From the NCBI GenBank assembly GCA_029260515.1, contig JAJDDC010000040.1, forward strand, positions 248,001 through 312,000: a DNA stretch of 64,000 bases, given 5' to 3'. Below the pieces are notes generated by a model. It was not told where the DNA came from and ran no database searches. It saw nothing but the letters and a program-made list of their open reading frames with translations. Shown here piece after piece: positions 53,032 through 61,244 of the stretch. This stretch comes from Phycisphaerales bacterium. GTDB taxonomy: Bacteria; Planctomycetota; Phycisphaerae; Phycisphaerales; UBA1924. The position numbers and the translations under genes are program-made. How positions within the stretch are numbered: position 1 is the stretch's first letter; each line of letters starts with the position of its first letter.

Positions 53032-54477
53032 GTGGGCGAGGGACGGCGAATCCTGATCGCGGACGCGGATCCGATCGTGTCGGCTTCGCTGGCACGCTTC
53101 GCGCAGCGCGAGGGGCTCGAGGCGGACATGGCCCCGGGCGGGAGGCGGGCGCTGGAGCTGCTCGAACGGGCGCACGCCGACGGCGACGCGTACGACCTGT
53201 GCGTCTGTGAGCTGGCGCTGCCCGGCGTGGACGGGCTCGAGCTCATCCGCGAGGTCGCCAGCAGGTGTATTCCGACCGCGACGATTGTGCTCACGTCCTA
53301 CGGCACGATCGAATCGGCGGTCGGCGCGCTGCGGTCGGGCGCGGCGGACTTCCTGACCAAACCCCTGATCGAGACAGAACTCCGGGGCGCCTTCGAACGT
53401 GCGTCGCAGCGGCGGAGCCGGCTCGTCGAGAAGACGGCGTCGAGGCCCCGGCTCGTGGGCAAGAGCATGCCCGAGGCGGGCGTCGTGGGCTCGGACGCGC
53501 GGATGCGCCGGGTGATGGAGATGGTGGACGCGGTGGCGCCGAGCCGGACGACCGTGCTCATGACGGGCGAGAGCGGCACGGGCAAGAGCCTGATCGCCAG
53601 CGCGATCCACAGGCGTTCACCCCGGCGCGACGAGCCCTACGTCGAGATCTCGTGCGGGTCGATCCCGGAGACGCTTCTCGAGAGCGAGCTGTTCGGGCAT
53701 GTCAAGGGCGCGTTCACCGGGGCGCACGCGGACAAGGTCGGGCGGTTCAAGGCCGCGGACGGGGGGACGCTGTTCCTCGACGAGATCAACTCCGCGAGCC
53801 CGATGATGCAGCTCAAGCTGCTGCGTGTGTTGCAGGAGCGGAAGTTCGAACCCGTGGGCTCGTCGCGCCCGGTCGAGGTGGACGTGCGCGTCGTGCTCGC
53901 GAGCAACCAGCCCCTCGAGGAGCTGGTCGCGGACGGGCGGTTCCGCCAGGACTTGTACTACCGGATCAACGTGATCGAGATCGAGTTGCCGCCCCTGCGC
54001 GATCGCGCGGGGGACGTCGAGGCGTTGGCCGAGCGGTTCCTGCGCGAGCAGGGCGAGGAGCTGGGGAGGTCGCTCGTGGGCTTCTCGGCGGGGGCGCTCG
54101 AGGCGTTGCGCCGCTACCCGTTCCCGGGCAACGTCCGCGAGCTGCGGAACATCGTCGAGCGGGCGTCGGTGCTGGCGCGCGGGCAGGTGATCGAGCGTGC
54201 TGACCTGCCCGGGCACGTGCTCGAGCCCAACGCGCGGGCGATCGAGGAGATCGGGTTCGCGCCCGAGACAACCGGGCACGAGCCGGGCGACTGGGCGCCG
54301 CAGTCTCTGACCGATGCGCTGCGGGGCCCGGAACGCCGGATCATCGAGACGGCGCTGACCGCCAACGGGTGGAACCGCCAGAAGACGGCAGACGACCTGG
54401 GCATCAACCGGACCACGCTGTACAAAAAGATGAAGCAGCTCGGGATCGACGAGGACGCGAACCGCCGGGCGGGCTAG
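53032..54477 (+). CDS. Sigma-54 activator, NtrC family, with Glu at the receiver phospho-site
   Basis: A 481-residue NtrC-type protein. The receiver (1-120) has ILIADADP and a conserved Lys in ADFLTKP, but the phospho-acceptor motif is CELALPG: Glu60 replaces Asp. The AAA+ domain is complete (Walker A GESGTGKS, GAFTGA loop in GHVKGAFTGAHADK, FLDEINSASP as Walker B). The C-terminal Fis-type helix-turn-helix is NGWNRQKTADDLGINRTTLY. In NtrC an Asp-to-Glu change at this site gives partial constitutive activity, so this activator may be always on or gated by its kinase-like partner. The GTG start is 13 bases after that gene. Confidence 0.88.
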   Translation: MGEGRRILIADADPIVSASLARFAQREGLEADMAPGGRRALELLERAHADGDAYDLCVCELALPGVDGLELIREVASRCIPTATIVLTSYGTIESAVGALRSGAADFLTKPLIETELRGAFERASQRRSRLVEKTASRPRLVGKSMPEAGVVGSDARMRRVMEMVDAVAPSRTTVLMTGESGTGKSLIASAIHRRSPRRDEPYVEISCGSIPETLLESELFGHVKGAFTGAHADKVGRFKAADGGTLFLDEINSASPMMQLKLLRVLQERKFEPVGSSRPVEVDVRVVLASNQPLEELVADGRFRQDLYYRINVIEIELPPLRDRAGDVEALAERFLREQGEELGRSLVGFSAGALEALRRYPFPGNVRELRNIVERASVLARGQVIERADLPGHVLEPNARAIEEIGFAPETTGHEPGDWAPQSLTDALRGPERRIIETALTANGWNRQKTADDLGINRTTLYKKMKQLGIDEDANRRAG

Positions 54478-54483
54478 CCGGGT

Positions 54484-54864
54484 TCAGTCGTCGCGGAGCG
54501 AGCGGATGTAGGCGACGATGTCGGCGAGGCGCTCGTCGGTGAGCGAGGGAACGCCGCCCTTGGCCGGCATCGCCGGGTGCGTGTCGGTCGCGTCCTTGCC
54601 GGCCTTGATCAGGTCGATCAGGTCCTCATCCGTTGAGTCTGCGACGAACTCGGAGGTGCGGAGATTGGCGCCGAGGCCCTGGAGGCCTCGCGCGTCCGTG
54701 CCGTGACAGGCCGCGCAGGCGCGGGCGAAGTCGCCGCCCCCGCGTGCCGCAGCTGGGTCTGCTCCCTCGCACGCGCTGAGCGGCAACGCGGCCAGCACGG
54801 CGAGACAGGCGGAACTCAAGTGCGGCAGGGCGATTCTCGCTGTGCGTCCGGAGCCTCTGAGCAT
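54484..54864 (-). CDS. Class I c-type cytochrome lipoprotein
   Basis: A 126-residue electron carrier with one heme c. From the ATG at 54864 there is a lipoprotein signal (SSACLAVLAALPLSACEG, lipidated Cys about 32), a short linker and the cytochrome domain. The heme motif is CAACHG, with axial Met in HPAMPAKGG and the final helix LADIVAYIRSL. The frame is open further upstream without support. The stop is six bases from the convergent activator stop. The partner oxidase or reductase is not in the window. Confidence 0.9.
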   Translation of the reverse strand: MLRGSGRTARIALPHLSSACLAVLAALPLSACEGADPAAARGGGDFARACAACHGTDARGLQGLGANLRTSEFVADSTDEDLIDLIKAGKDATDTHPAMPAKGGVPSLTDERLADIVAYIRSLRDD

Positions 54865-54944
54865 TGCAGTAGAAAAGCCCGGTTCCCGGGGCGGGTCAAT
54901 GCGCCTGAGTTGTGCGGAGCCCGCGCAAGCCCACACCCATTGCT

Positions 54945-55589
54945 TTATTCGCGACGACGCCGGACGGCAATCAGACCCACGAGAGCCGCTGTCGCGGCCG
55001 TGCCCGGCGCGGGCACATAGTAATGAGCCCCTGACATGGTCATCTCGGCGCGTGTCACGTTCTCATCGACCATGGACGAGATTGAGACGCGGAAGGGTGG
55101 TGAATCCACGTGGGCTGATATATACGGCATCCTGATGTCCAAGTGGAAGAAGCCGTCCGGGTGAGCCTGCCAGCTGAGGTTTGGCTCGCCCTCAGGATTT
55201 CCTATTGTCGAGTTGAACAGGGCCTCTGGACCGAACTGGAAATTACTGAATATGGAATCCAGCCCCCCGGTCCAGTCGCCTTCCGCAAAGTGGATCGTAC
55301 CCCCAACCGGGTCGTCGTCTTCGTTGTAGAGCGCGAACGAGATGGACTGCAGGTCGGTCACCTCGTAGGTGCAGTCCATATTGCCCGGCGCCGGAGGAGT
55401 GCCGTAGAAGAAACTCGTGTCAAAGTTGATATCGGCCCCCCCCACCATCACGTCGCCGGATACGGTCTCCTCCCAGGGGATCACCTCGCAGTGTCCGTGC
55501 GGATGCGGGCCATCCGCAAACGCCCTGTTCGGCGCGACGGCGACACACGCGAGCGTGATGAACGCCGTGAGGCTGGTGTGTGTATTCAT
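54945..55589 (-). CDS. Secreted protein with PEP-CTERM-like tail
   Basis: A 214-residue exported protein: signal peptide (AFITLACVAVAPNRAFA) and a beta-rich Asp/Gly/Phe-rich body (GGADINFDTSFFYGTPPAPG, HPDGFFHLDIRMPYISAHVD). The C-terminus is YVPAPGTAATAALVGLIAV then RRRRE, the same VPAPG variant of the PEP-CTERM tail as the protein at 33876-34688. Codon use is clearly less GC-biased than neighbouring genes, which may mark recent acquisition or low expression. No ligand or enzyme function is evident. Confidence 0.75.
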   Translation of the reverse strand: MNTHTSLTAFITLACVAVAPNRAFADGPHPHGHCEVIPWEETVSGDVMVGGADINFDTSFFYGTPPAPGNMDCTYEVTDLQSISFALYNEDDDPVGGTIHFAEGDWTGGLDSIFSNFQFGPEALFNSTIGNPEGEPNLSWQAHPDGFFHLDIRMPYISAHVDSPPFRVSISSMVDENVTRAEMTMSGAHYYVPAPGTAATAALVGLIAVRRRRE

Positions 55590-55869
55590 CTCTCCCCTCT
55601 CGCGCGACCAGGTCGGAGCGGATCGCTGTCATGAGGATACAGTGCCACGCCTCGCGTACAAACCGGAATCCGGGACGGCCACGGAGCCCATTCAGGCGTC
55701 CAGGAAGAGTTACCTGCGATCGCCGCCTGCGGTGTGTCTGGCTCGTCTCGTCTTGGATTCTCGAGTTGTTATCGAAAACGCGCGTGCCGTACAGATGCGC
55801 GTCCGGGGATACAGAGGTCTGCCCCTGGGCTCAACACGACGCCGTACTTCGATATGACTGACCGAGAAA

Positions 55870-55940
55870 GCGGGTGAACGGATTCGAACCGTCGACATTC
55901 ACGTTGGCAACGTGACGCTCTACCACTGAGCTACACCCGC
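55870..55940 (-). tRNA. tRNA-Gly (anticodon GCC)
   Basis: Read on the minus strand, the 71-base sequence folds as a standard tRNA: acceptor GCGGGTG/CACCCGC, D arm with TAGCTCAGTGGTAGAGC, anticodon stem TCACG/CGTGA around the loop TTGCCAA (anticodon GCC, glycine), and T arm with GGTTCGAATCC. CCA is not encoded. No terminator with a T-run follows. Confidence 0.97.
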
Positions 55941-55971
55941 GTTGGGCGCCGGGGCGAGCCCCGGGCCCTGA

Positions 55972-56000
55972 AACGTAGCCCGCGTGCGTCTGGGCGTCAA
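55972..56000 (-). promoter_or_regulatory. Promoter of the tRNA-Gly gene
   Basis: On the minus strand, TTGACG (55995-56000; five of six to TTGACA) and TACGTT (55972-55977) are separated by exactly 17 bases. Transcription would begin near 55965, about 25 bases before the tRNA 5' end at 55940, a normal precursor leader. Confidence 0.6.
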
Positions 56001-56079
56001 CGAGTCCGGGCATTCCGTGCCCGCCGATCGCCCTGGCGTGGGGATGATCGGGCCTTGGCGCCCGGGTCTCGACCGGGCG

Positions 56080-58086
56080 TCAATCCCGCCGGGTCAGGGG
56101 CGCGGCGCCCCTGGCCCGCTCGATGGCGCCCATGACCTGCTCGGGGGTGTAGGCGTTGGACCGCCAGGGCTCGTCGAGGCCCGGGCCGTAGATCACGAGC
56201 AGCGGGATGCCCGTCTGGCCCAGCTCGCGGAGTTTGTCCCAGCCCGGCGCGGAGGTGCTCGTGACGTCCGCGACCAGGGGGACGACGCCCGCGCCGACGA
56301 GTTGTCCCTTGACCGGCTCGCGGGAGAGGACGGCGGCCTTGAGGGCCTTGCAGTTCAGGCACCACTCGGCCGTGAAGTCGAGCACGACCACGCGACCCTC
56401 TTCTCGGGCCAGCGCGAGTGTGTCTGGCGTGTAGGGGAGCCAGATGTTGTTGTACGCGTCGGACGTGCGGTCGGCGGCGGCGGCGACCCCGCCGAACGCG
56501 AACACCAGCCCCACCACCGCGAGCCCGAGGCGGGGCCCCGCGTGCTTGGTGATCTGGAATGTGCGGACGAGCAGCCAGCCGCCCGCGCCCAGCGCGAACA
56601 GGGCGACGAACCACCAGTGGATCACCTTTGTCCACCAGGGCATGCCGGTGATGAAGCGGTCCATGCCGCCCAGCAGCGCGAGCACGCCCGCGCCGACGAA
56701 GAACGAGGCCGCGGCGAGCAGCAGCAGCCCCATGACCTGCTTGACGAGCTCGGATCCCGGGCCCGTGCGCGGGATCTTCTCGACCCACCCCGGCTTGGCC
56801 GAGAGCACGACGTAGGGCAGCGCCATGCCGACGCCGATCGCGGCGAAGATCGTGACAACGACGAGCGCGGGGAGCGTCGCGGCGCCCGCGAGCAGTGCGC
56901 CTGCGACGAAGCCGAAGCAGGGCAGGCCCAGGACGGCGGTCATGACGCCGAAGAAAAACGAGCCGCCCGCCGAGTCGGCCTTCGGATCAACCGCGTAGAC
57001 CGCCTTGGGCAGGTTGAGGCTGAAGGCGCCCATGACGCCGACGCCCATGACGGCGATGAGTACCCCGACACCCAGGGTGAACCACCAGAGACCGAAGACG
57101 CGGGAAGGATCGGCGAAGGCGCTGACGCTGGCGGCGAGCACGCCCAGCGCGGCCCAGAAGCCGACAACCCCCCCCGCCATCCACATTCCGAGGTACAGGC
57201 TCTTGCCGGGCGAGCCGGCGTGGTGCGAGATAGTCATCACCTTGATCGGGATGACGGGCAGGACGCAGGGCGTGAGGTTGAGGATGAACCCGCCCAGCGC
57301 GGCCAGCAGCGCGACGATCGCCAGGCCCGCGGCGCCGTCCGGCGAGGGCAGCTCGAGGCCGAAGAACGTCGGGCGGACGACGTCCTGCGTCGCGCCGGCT
57401 CTCACGGCGCCCGAGCCGAATCCCGACCGGTCCGCGAAGACCGCGGCGTCGAACGCGGCGAAATCGGATGACGCCGCCTGCTCGCCCCGCTCGACGAGCG
57501 GGACGACCTCGAACTCGAACGTGCGACTCGTGCGCTCGGGTGGCAGGCACATGTATTCGTTGCACGCCTGGTAGGCGATCTCGATCGCGATCTTCACCGT
57601 GCCCGTCGCGTCGTCGTCGATGATGAACGGGACGTAGGCGGTCGCCCGCCCGTCGAAGACGGCGTACGGCGCGGTCCGCTCGTCGTCGATCTTGATTTCC
57701 GCCTCGTGGGTCGCGGGCCACTGGACCGGCCCGGGGGTGGCGCCGAGCGAGTCGGCGACATTGATCTCGGTCGCGATGGCGACGAAGCCGCTCTTGCGGA
57801 GTGCCTCGGGGACGACGGGCGCGTTTGTGTGCGAGTGCCAGCCCTCCTGGTGGCTGAGCACGACCGCGACGACCAACTGGTCGCCCGGAGACACGCGATC
57901 GAGCGACGACTCGACCGAGAGTGTCACCTCGCCCCCGCTCTGATCGGCGAAGGGGTCGGACCCGAAGAGGTCGGCGCCGGGCTGTGCCGCCGGCGCCGGC
58001 GCGTGGAAGCAGAGGAGCACGGCCACGGCGGCGGCGCGGATCGCCCCCCCCCACGATCGGCACGGACTGGTTTGCTGTCTGCTCAA
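56080..58086 (-). CDS. dsbD: Thiol:disulfide interchange protein DsbD
   Basis: DsbD passes electrons from cytoplasmic thioredoxin across the inner membrane to periplasmic reductases. The 668-residue protein has all three domains. The N-terminal periplasmic domain has CNEYMCLPPE after a signal peptide. The eight-helix core has membrane Cys in LNLTPCVLPVIPIK and LGLPCFGFVAGA. The C-terminal thioredoxin domain has FTAEWCLNCK, with Trp575 and its Cys576/Cys579. The start is a TTG with GGAG eight bases upstream; no better start is near. It is divergent from fliM across 199 bases. Confidence 0.94.
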   Translation of the reverse strand: MSRQQTSPCRSWGGAIRAAAVAVLLCFHAPAPAAQPGADLFGSDPFADQSGGEVTLSVESSLDRVSPGDQLVVAVVLSHQEGWHSHTNAPVVPEALRKSGFVAIATEINVADSLGATPGPVQWPATHEAEIKIDDERTAPYAVFDGRATAYVPFIIDDDATGTVKIAIEIAYQACNEYMCLPPERTSRTFEFEVVPLVERGEQAASSDFAAFDAAVFADRSGFGSGAVRAGATQDVVRPTFFGLELPSPDGAAGLAIVALLAALGGFILNLTPCVLPVIPIKVMTISHHAGSPGKSLYLGMWMAGGVVGFWAALGVLAASVSAFADPSRVFGLWWFTLGVGVLIAVMGVGVMGAFSLNLPKAVYAVDPKADSAGGSFFFGVMTAVLGLPCFGFVAGALLAGAATLPALVVVTIFAAIGVGMALPYVVLSAKPGWVEKIPRTGPGSELVKQVMGLLLLAAASFFVGAGVLALLGGMDRFITGMPWWTKVIHWWFVALFALGAGGWLLVRTFQITKHAGPRLGLAVVGLVFAFGGVAAAADRTSDAYNNIWLPYTPDTLALAREEGRVVVLDFTAEWCLNCKALKAAVLSREPVKGQLVGAGVVPLVADVTSTSAPGWDKLRELGQTGIPLLVIYGPGLDEPWRSNAYTPEQVMGAIERARGAAPLTRRD

Positions 58087-58285
58087 GGCACGCTCCAGGT
58101 GGGCGACGGATGGAATCTGGGGACCACGCCCGGATCAAATGGCCCACCCATGCTGATTGTTCCACGCCGGGGGACACCCGGCGGGCCGGGCCCTCTTCAA
58201 GCCCCCCTCGCGGACGGTCCGATAGACCCCGGAGGACTCACCCCGGGCGCATTGGCTGCGCCCGCACCCGAGGGACCGCCGCGCC

Positions 58286-59305
58286 GTGTCAGACGTGCTC
58301 GACCAGAACGAGGTTGATGCCCTTCTCGCGGCCGTCGATTCGGGCGAGATCGAGGAGGACGAGGGGTCCGCGCAGATCTTCACCTCGCGGCGGCGGTCGG
58401 ACTATGAAAACCTCGAGGTCCGCCCGTACGACTTCAAGCGCCCGGAGCGGGTGAGCAAGGACCAGATGCGGGCCCTGCAGACGCTGCACGAGGCGTTCGC
58501 CCGGAACTTCGGGGCCTCGCTTTCTGGGTTCCTGCGGACGATCGTCGAGATCAAGGTCGCGACGTGCGAGCAGATGACGTACGCCGAGTTCATCTCGGGT
58601 CTGCCCAACCCTACGAGTTTCAACCTGATCCAGGCAGACTCGCTCGAGGGGCAGATGTGCCTCGAGATCAGCCCGCTGATCATCTACCCGATCATCGACC
58701 GGCTCCTCGGGGGGACAAACCAGGACCTGTTTATCCCCCAGCGCCCGGTGACGCAGATCGAGGGACGCCTCATCGGGAACGTGACCAAGCGGGGGCTGAT
58801 CGCGCTGGCGGAGGCCTGGGAGGGCATCCGCGCGATGGAGTTCAAGGTCGCGTCCACCGAGAGCAACCCGCAACTCGTCCAGATCGTCCCGCCCAACGAG
58901 GTCGTGGTCGTGATCGGGCTGGAACTCAAGATGTCCAACCGGGCGGGCACGATGAACCTGTGCATCCCCTACGCGGTCATCGAACCGGTGATGGAGGAAC
59001 TGGCGGCCCAGAGCTGGTTCGCGGCCTCGCGGAACGCGCGTTCGCCCGTGCTCGAGGGGCGGATCGGGCACACGCTCAGCCGTGCGGCACTGGACGTGAG
59101 CGGGCTGCTGGCCGAGACGAGCGTGACGCTCAAGGACCTGATGGGCCTGGAGGTCGGGGACCTGATCCTGACCGAGAAGCGGGCGGACCAGCCGGTCGTG
59201 CTGACGGTGGGTGGGGAGAAGAAGTTCCTGGCCGAGGTCGGCAAGCACAGGCGGTCGCGGGCGCTGCGGGTGATCCGGGCCAGGCGCCCGGAGGACCGGG
59301 TCTAG
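58286..59305 (+). CDS. fliM: Flagellar motor switch protein FliM, outside the flagellar operon
   Basis: FliM is the C-ring protein that binds phospho-CheY and sets rotation direction. The 339-residue protein has the N-terminal CheY-binding peptide MSDVLDQNEVDALLAAVDSG (LSQxEIDALL-type), a middle domain with FARNFGASLSGFLRTIVEIK, MTYAEFISGLPNPTSFNLIQ and LLGGTNQDL, and a C-terminal SpoA domain (VTLKDLMGLEVGDLILTEKR). The GTG has GAGGGA ten bases upstream. It stands alone between dsbD and nusA, while fliL and fliN are adjacent 53 kb away. Confidence 0.95.
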   Translation: MSDVLDQNEVDALLAAVDSGEIEEDEGSAQIFTSRRRSDYENLEVRPYDFKRPERVSKDQMRALQTLHEAFARNFGASLSGFLRTIVEIKVATCEQMTYAEFISGLPNPTSFNLIQADSLEGQMCLEISPLIIYPIIDRLLGGTNQDLFIPQRPVTQIEGRLIGNVTKRGLIALAEAWEGIRAMEFKVASTESNPQLVQIVPPNEVVVVIGLELKMSNRAGTMNLCIPYAVIEPVMEELAAQSWFAASRNARSPVLEGRIGHTLSRAALDVSGLLAETSVTLKDLMGLEVGDLILTEKRADQPVVLTVGGEKKFLAEVGKHRRSRALRVIRARRPEDRV

Positions 59306-59363
59306 GCGCCCGGACCGGGCCGACCTTGGGCGCCCGGGTCCGGGGGCTGATCGGGCGGGGCGG

Positions 59364-59393
59364 TTGACCACCCCCGACCTGCATCTCTACAGT
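59364..59393 (+). promoter_or_regulatory. Sigma-70-type promoter upstream of the nusA leader
   Basis: TTGACC (59364-59369; five of six to TTGACA) and TACAGT (59388-59393; four of six to TATAAT) are separated by 18 bases. Transcription would begin near 59400, in the 412-base gap between fliM and nusA. It is one of the best promoter matches in this GC-rich window. Confidence 0.55.
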
Positions 59394-59399
59394 CAGGGG

Positions 59400-59632
59400 A
59401 CGTTTGGGCGCCCAGCGCCCGGAAGGACATCGGCATGACAATGGTCATCAGCGATGTGCGGTGAGCGGCTGACCAACGCGGTCGGCTCGCGCGCGGGTGT
59501 CGGCTCGGCGCCTGGTTCCCCCCATTCCCGGGAGGGCCGGGCCCGGTAGGGCCGGCCCGCAATCCGCATCGGGGTCTCCCCGGCGCTGACGACCACGAGC
59601 GTGCCGAGAGCGTTCGTGGTTTGTGTTTTTTT
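59400..59632 (+). ncRNA. Possible structured RNA or nusA leader (about 230 bases)
   Basis: The gap between fliM (ends 59305) and nusA (begins 59718) has no credible long coding frame. It contains a promoter, several hairpins and a terminator, so a discrete transcript of about 230 bases is plausible. Visible hairpins include 59427-59457 (ACATCG/CGATGT outer and ATGAC/GTCAT inner stems, loop AATG) and a GGGCCGG/CCGGCCC region near 59534-59558. A 9-codon frame (59435-59464, M-T-M-V-I-S-D-V-R) with GGAAGGA seven bases upstream overlaps the first hairpin and could be a leader peptide. It is either an attenuated nusA leader or a separate small RNA; I do not recognise a known family. Confidence 0.45.
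59592..59632 (+). terminator. Intrinsic terminator between fliM and nusA
   Basis: Stem ACCACGA (59592-59598) with TCGTGGT (59614-59620), extended partly inward by GC-rich bases, is followed by TTGTGTTTTTTT. It would end transcripts begun at the promoter near 59400 and also fliM readthrough, 86 bases before the nusA start. Confidence 0.85.
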
Positions 59633-59717
59633 GGCGCGTGGGCGCCGACATCCAGGCAACCCGACAACCGGGACATCAGGGAGCCGGCCGCGCGCCGGCG
59701 ACATCAGGAGACGACCA

Positions 59718-61151
59718 GTGAACACCCAGGAGATGATGCGGATCCTCGACTCGATCGCGCGCGACCGCAACATCGACAAGAGCCTGCTCATCGGCGACCT
59801 CGAGGCCGCCATGGTCTCGGCCTGCCGCAAGCACTACAACACGCTCGACACCGAGGAGTTCGTGTGCGAGGTTGATCCGCTCTCGGGCGAGATCACTCTG
59901 ACACGTCACGGCGAGCCGATGGAGATGGACCCCGAGGCGTTCGGACGCATCGCGGCCCAGACCTTCAAGCAGGTCATGATCCAGCGCTTCCGCGACGACG
60001 AGCGTCAGTCGCTGATGGACGAGTATTCCAAGCGCGTCGGGACGATCGTCACCGGCACCGCCCAGCGGTACGACCGCGGGGCGCTGATCGTCCAGATCGA
60101 CAGGGCGGAGGCCGTGATGCTCCGGTCCGAGCAGATCCCCGGCGAGCAGTTCAGGCCGGGCGACCGCGTTCGCGCGATGGTGCTCGACGTCAAGGACATG
60201 GGCTCGCAGGTGAAGATCTACCTGAGCCGGGCGCACCCGGACCTCATCGTGCGCCTGTTCGAGGTTGAAGTCCCCGAGGTCGCCGAGCGGATTATCGAGG
60301 TCAAGGCGATGGCCCGCGAGGCGGGGTTCCGGACCAAGATCGCGGTCAGCTCGATCGACTCGAAGGTGGACGCGGTCGGCGCGTGCGTCGGCGTGCGGGG
60401 CAGCCGCATCAAGAACATCGTCGACGAGCTCAACGGCGAGAAGATCGACATCGTCCGCTGGAACGAGTCGAGCCAGATCCTCATCCAGAACGCGCTCAAG
60501 CCCGCGGAGGTCCAGGAGATCAGCCTGTGCTTCGAGCTGGGTCGCGCCACGGTCGTCGTCCGCGACGACCAGCTCTCGCTTGCGATCGGCAAGCGGGGCC
60601 AGAACGTTCGATTGGCCGCCCGCCTGACCGGCTGGGACGTGGACATCCTCACGCCCGAGGAGTTCAACAAGGGCCTGGAGGTTCTCTCCGAGACGCTCAC
60701 GCAGGTCGAGGGCGTCACCGACCAGATGGTGGACCGCCTGGCGGCGCTGGGCATGGTCAGCGTCTTCGACATCGAGGAGGTCGGCGCGAACGTGCTGGTC
60801 GCCGAGCTCGAGATCTCCGAGGAGCGGGGCGACGAGGCGGTGCAGCTGTGCGCCGAGCGGGCGAAGATCGTCGCCGAGCAGCAGCAGAAAGAGAAAGAAG
60901 AGGCGGAGCGTCGCAAGAGCGAGGAGCGGGCCGCGGCCGAGCGACTGCTCTCGGGCGAGTACAGCGAGGGCGACGTGGACCCGGAGACGGCGGCCGCGGC
61001 GATCCTCGGCGCCGGGTCCGTGCCGATGCCCCCACCCTCGGCGCCCGAGGATCCACAGGGCACGGACGACGGCGAGGCGCCCCCCGCGCCGGACGAGGAC
61101 GCCGAGGCGCGGGCGGCCGACATCCTGGGCGGCGGCGCCAAGAACGAGTAG
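59718..61151 (+). CDS. nusA: Transcription elongation/termination factor NusA
   Basis: NusA modulates RNA polymerase pausing, termination and antitermination. The 477-residue protein has the N-terminal domain (NTQEMMRILDSIARDRNIDK), an S1 domain (TIVTGTAQRYDRGALIVQID), KH1 (VGVRGSRIKNIVDELNGEKI) and KH2 (LSLAIGKRGQNVRLAARLTG), then a helix-hairpin-helix segment (TDQMVDRLAALGMVSVFDIE) and an acidic Glu/Ala-rich tail. The GTG at 59718 has AGGAG eight bases upstream. infB follows by 93 bases, the conserved nusA-infB order. Confidence 0.95.
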   Translation: MNTQEMMRILDSIARDRNIDKSLLIGDLEAAMVSACRKHYNTLDTEEFVCEVDPLSGEITLTRHGEPMEMDPEAFGRIAAQTFKQVMIQRFRDDERQSLMDEYSKRVGTIVTGTAQRYDRGALIVQIDRAEAVMLRSEQIPGEQFRPGDRVRAMVLDVKDMGSQVKIYLSRAHPDLIVRLFEVEVPEVAERIIEVKAMAREAGFRTKIAVSSIDSKVDAVGACVGVRGSRIKNIVDELNGEKIDIVRWNESSQILIQNALKPAEVQEISLCFELGRATVVVRDDQLSLAIGKRGQNVRLAARLTGWDVDILTPEEFNKGLEVLSETLTQVEGVTDQMVDRLAALGMVSVFDIEEVGANVLVAELEISEERGDEAVQLCAERAKIVAEQQQKEKEEAERRKSEERAAAERLLSGEYSEGDVDPETAAAAILGAGSVPMPPPSAPEDPQGTDDGEAPPAPDEDAEARAADILGGGAKNE

Positions 61152-61244
61152 TGCATCGAAGGAATCACCGCCCCCCGCGCCACGCCGCGGGGGGGCGATA
61201 CGGATCGAGACACGCGGAGCCGGCGCGAGCGCCGGGAGGATCGG

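Noticed and set aside
55870-55940. tRNA-Gly as an attachment site of an integrated element
   Set aside because: No integrase gene and no second copy of the tRNA 3' end were found in the window.
58245-58260. Sigma-54-like element before fliM
   Set aside because: GG-N10-GC is present (58246-58259), but the rest of the consensus is poor and the start would fall on the ribosome-binding site; such matches are frequent by chance at this GC content.
59411-59434. CCCGGAAGGA resembling the SRP RNA core loop
   Set aside because: The conserved bases after the GGAA loop (AGCAG) are missing and the flanking stem does not fit, so I did not call it SRP RNA.
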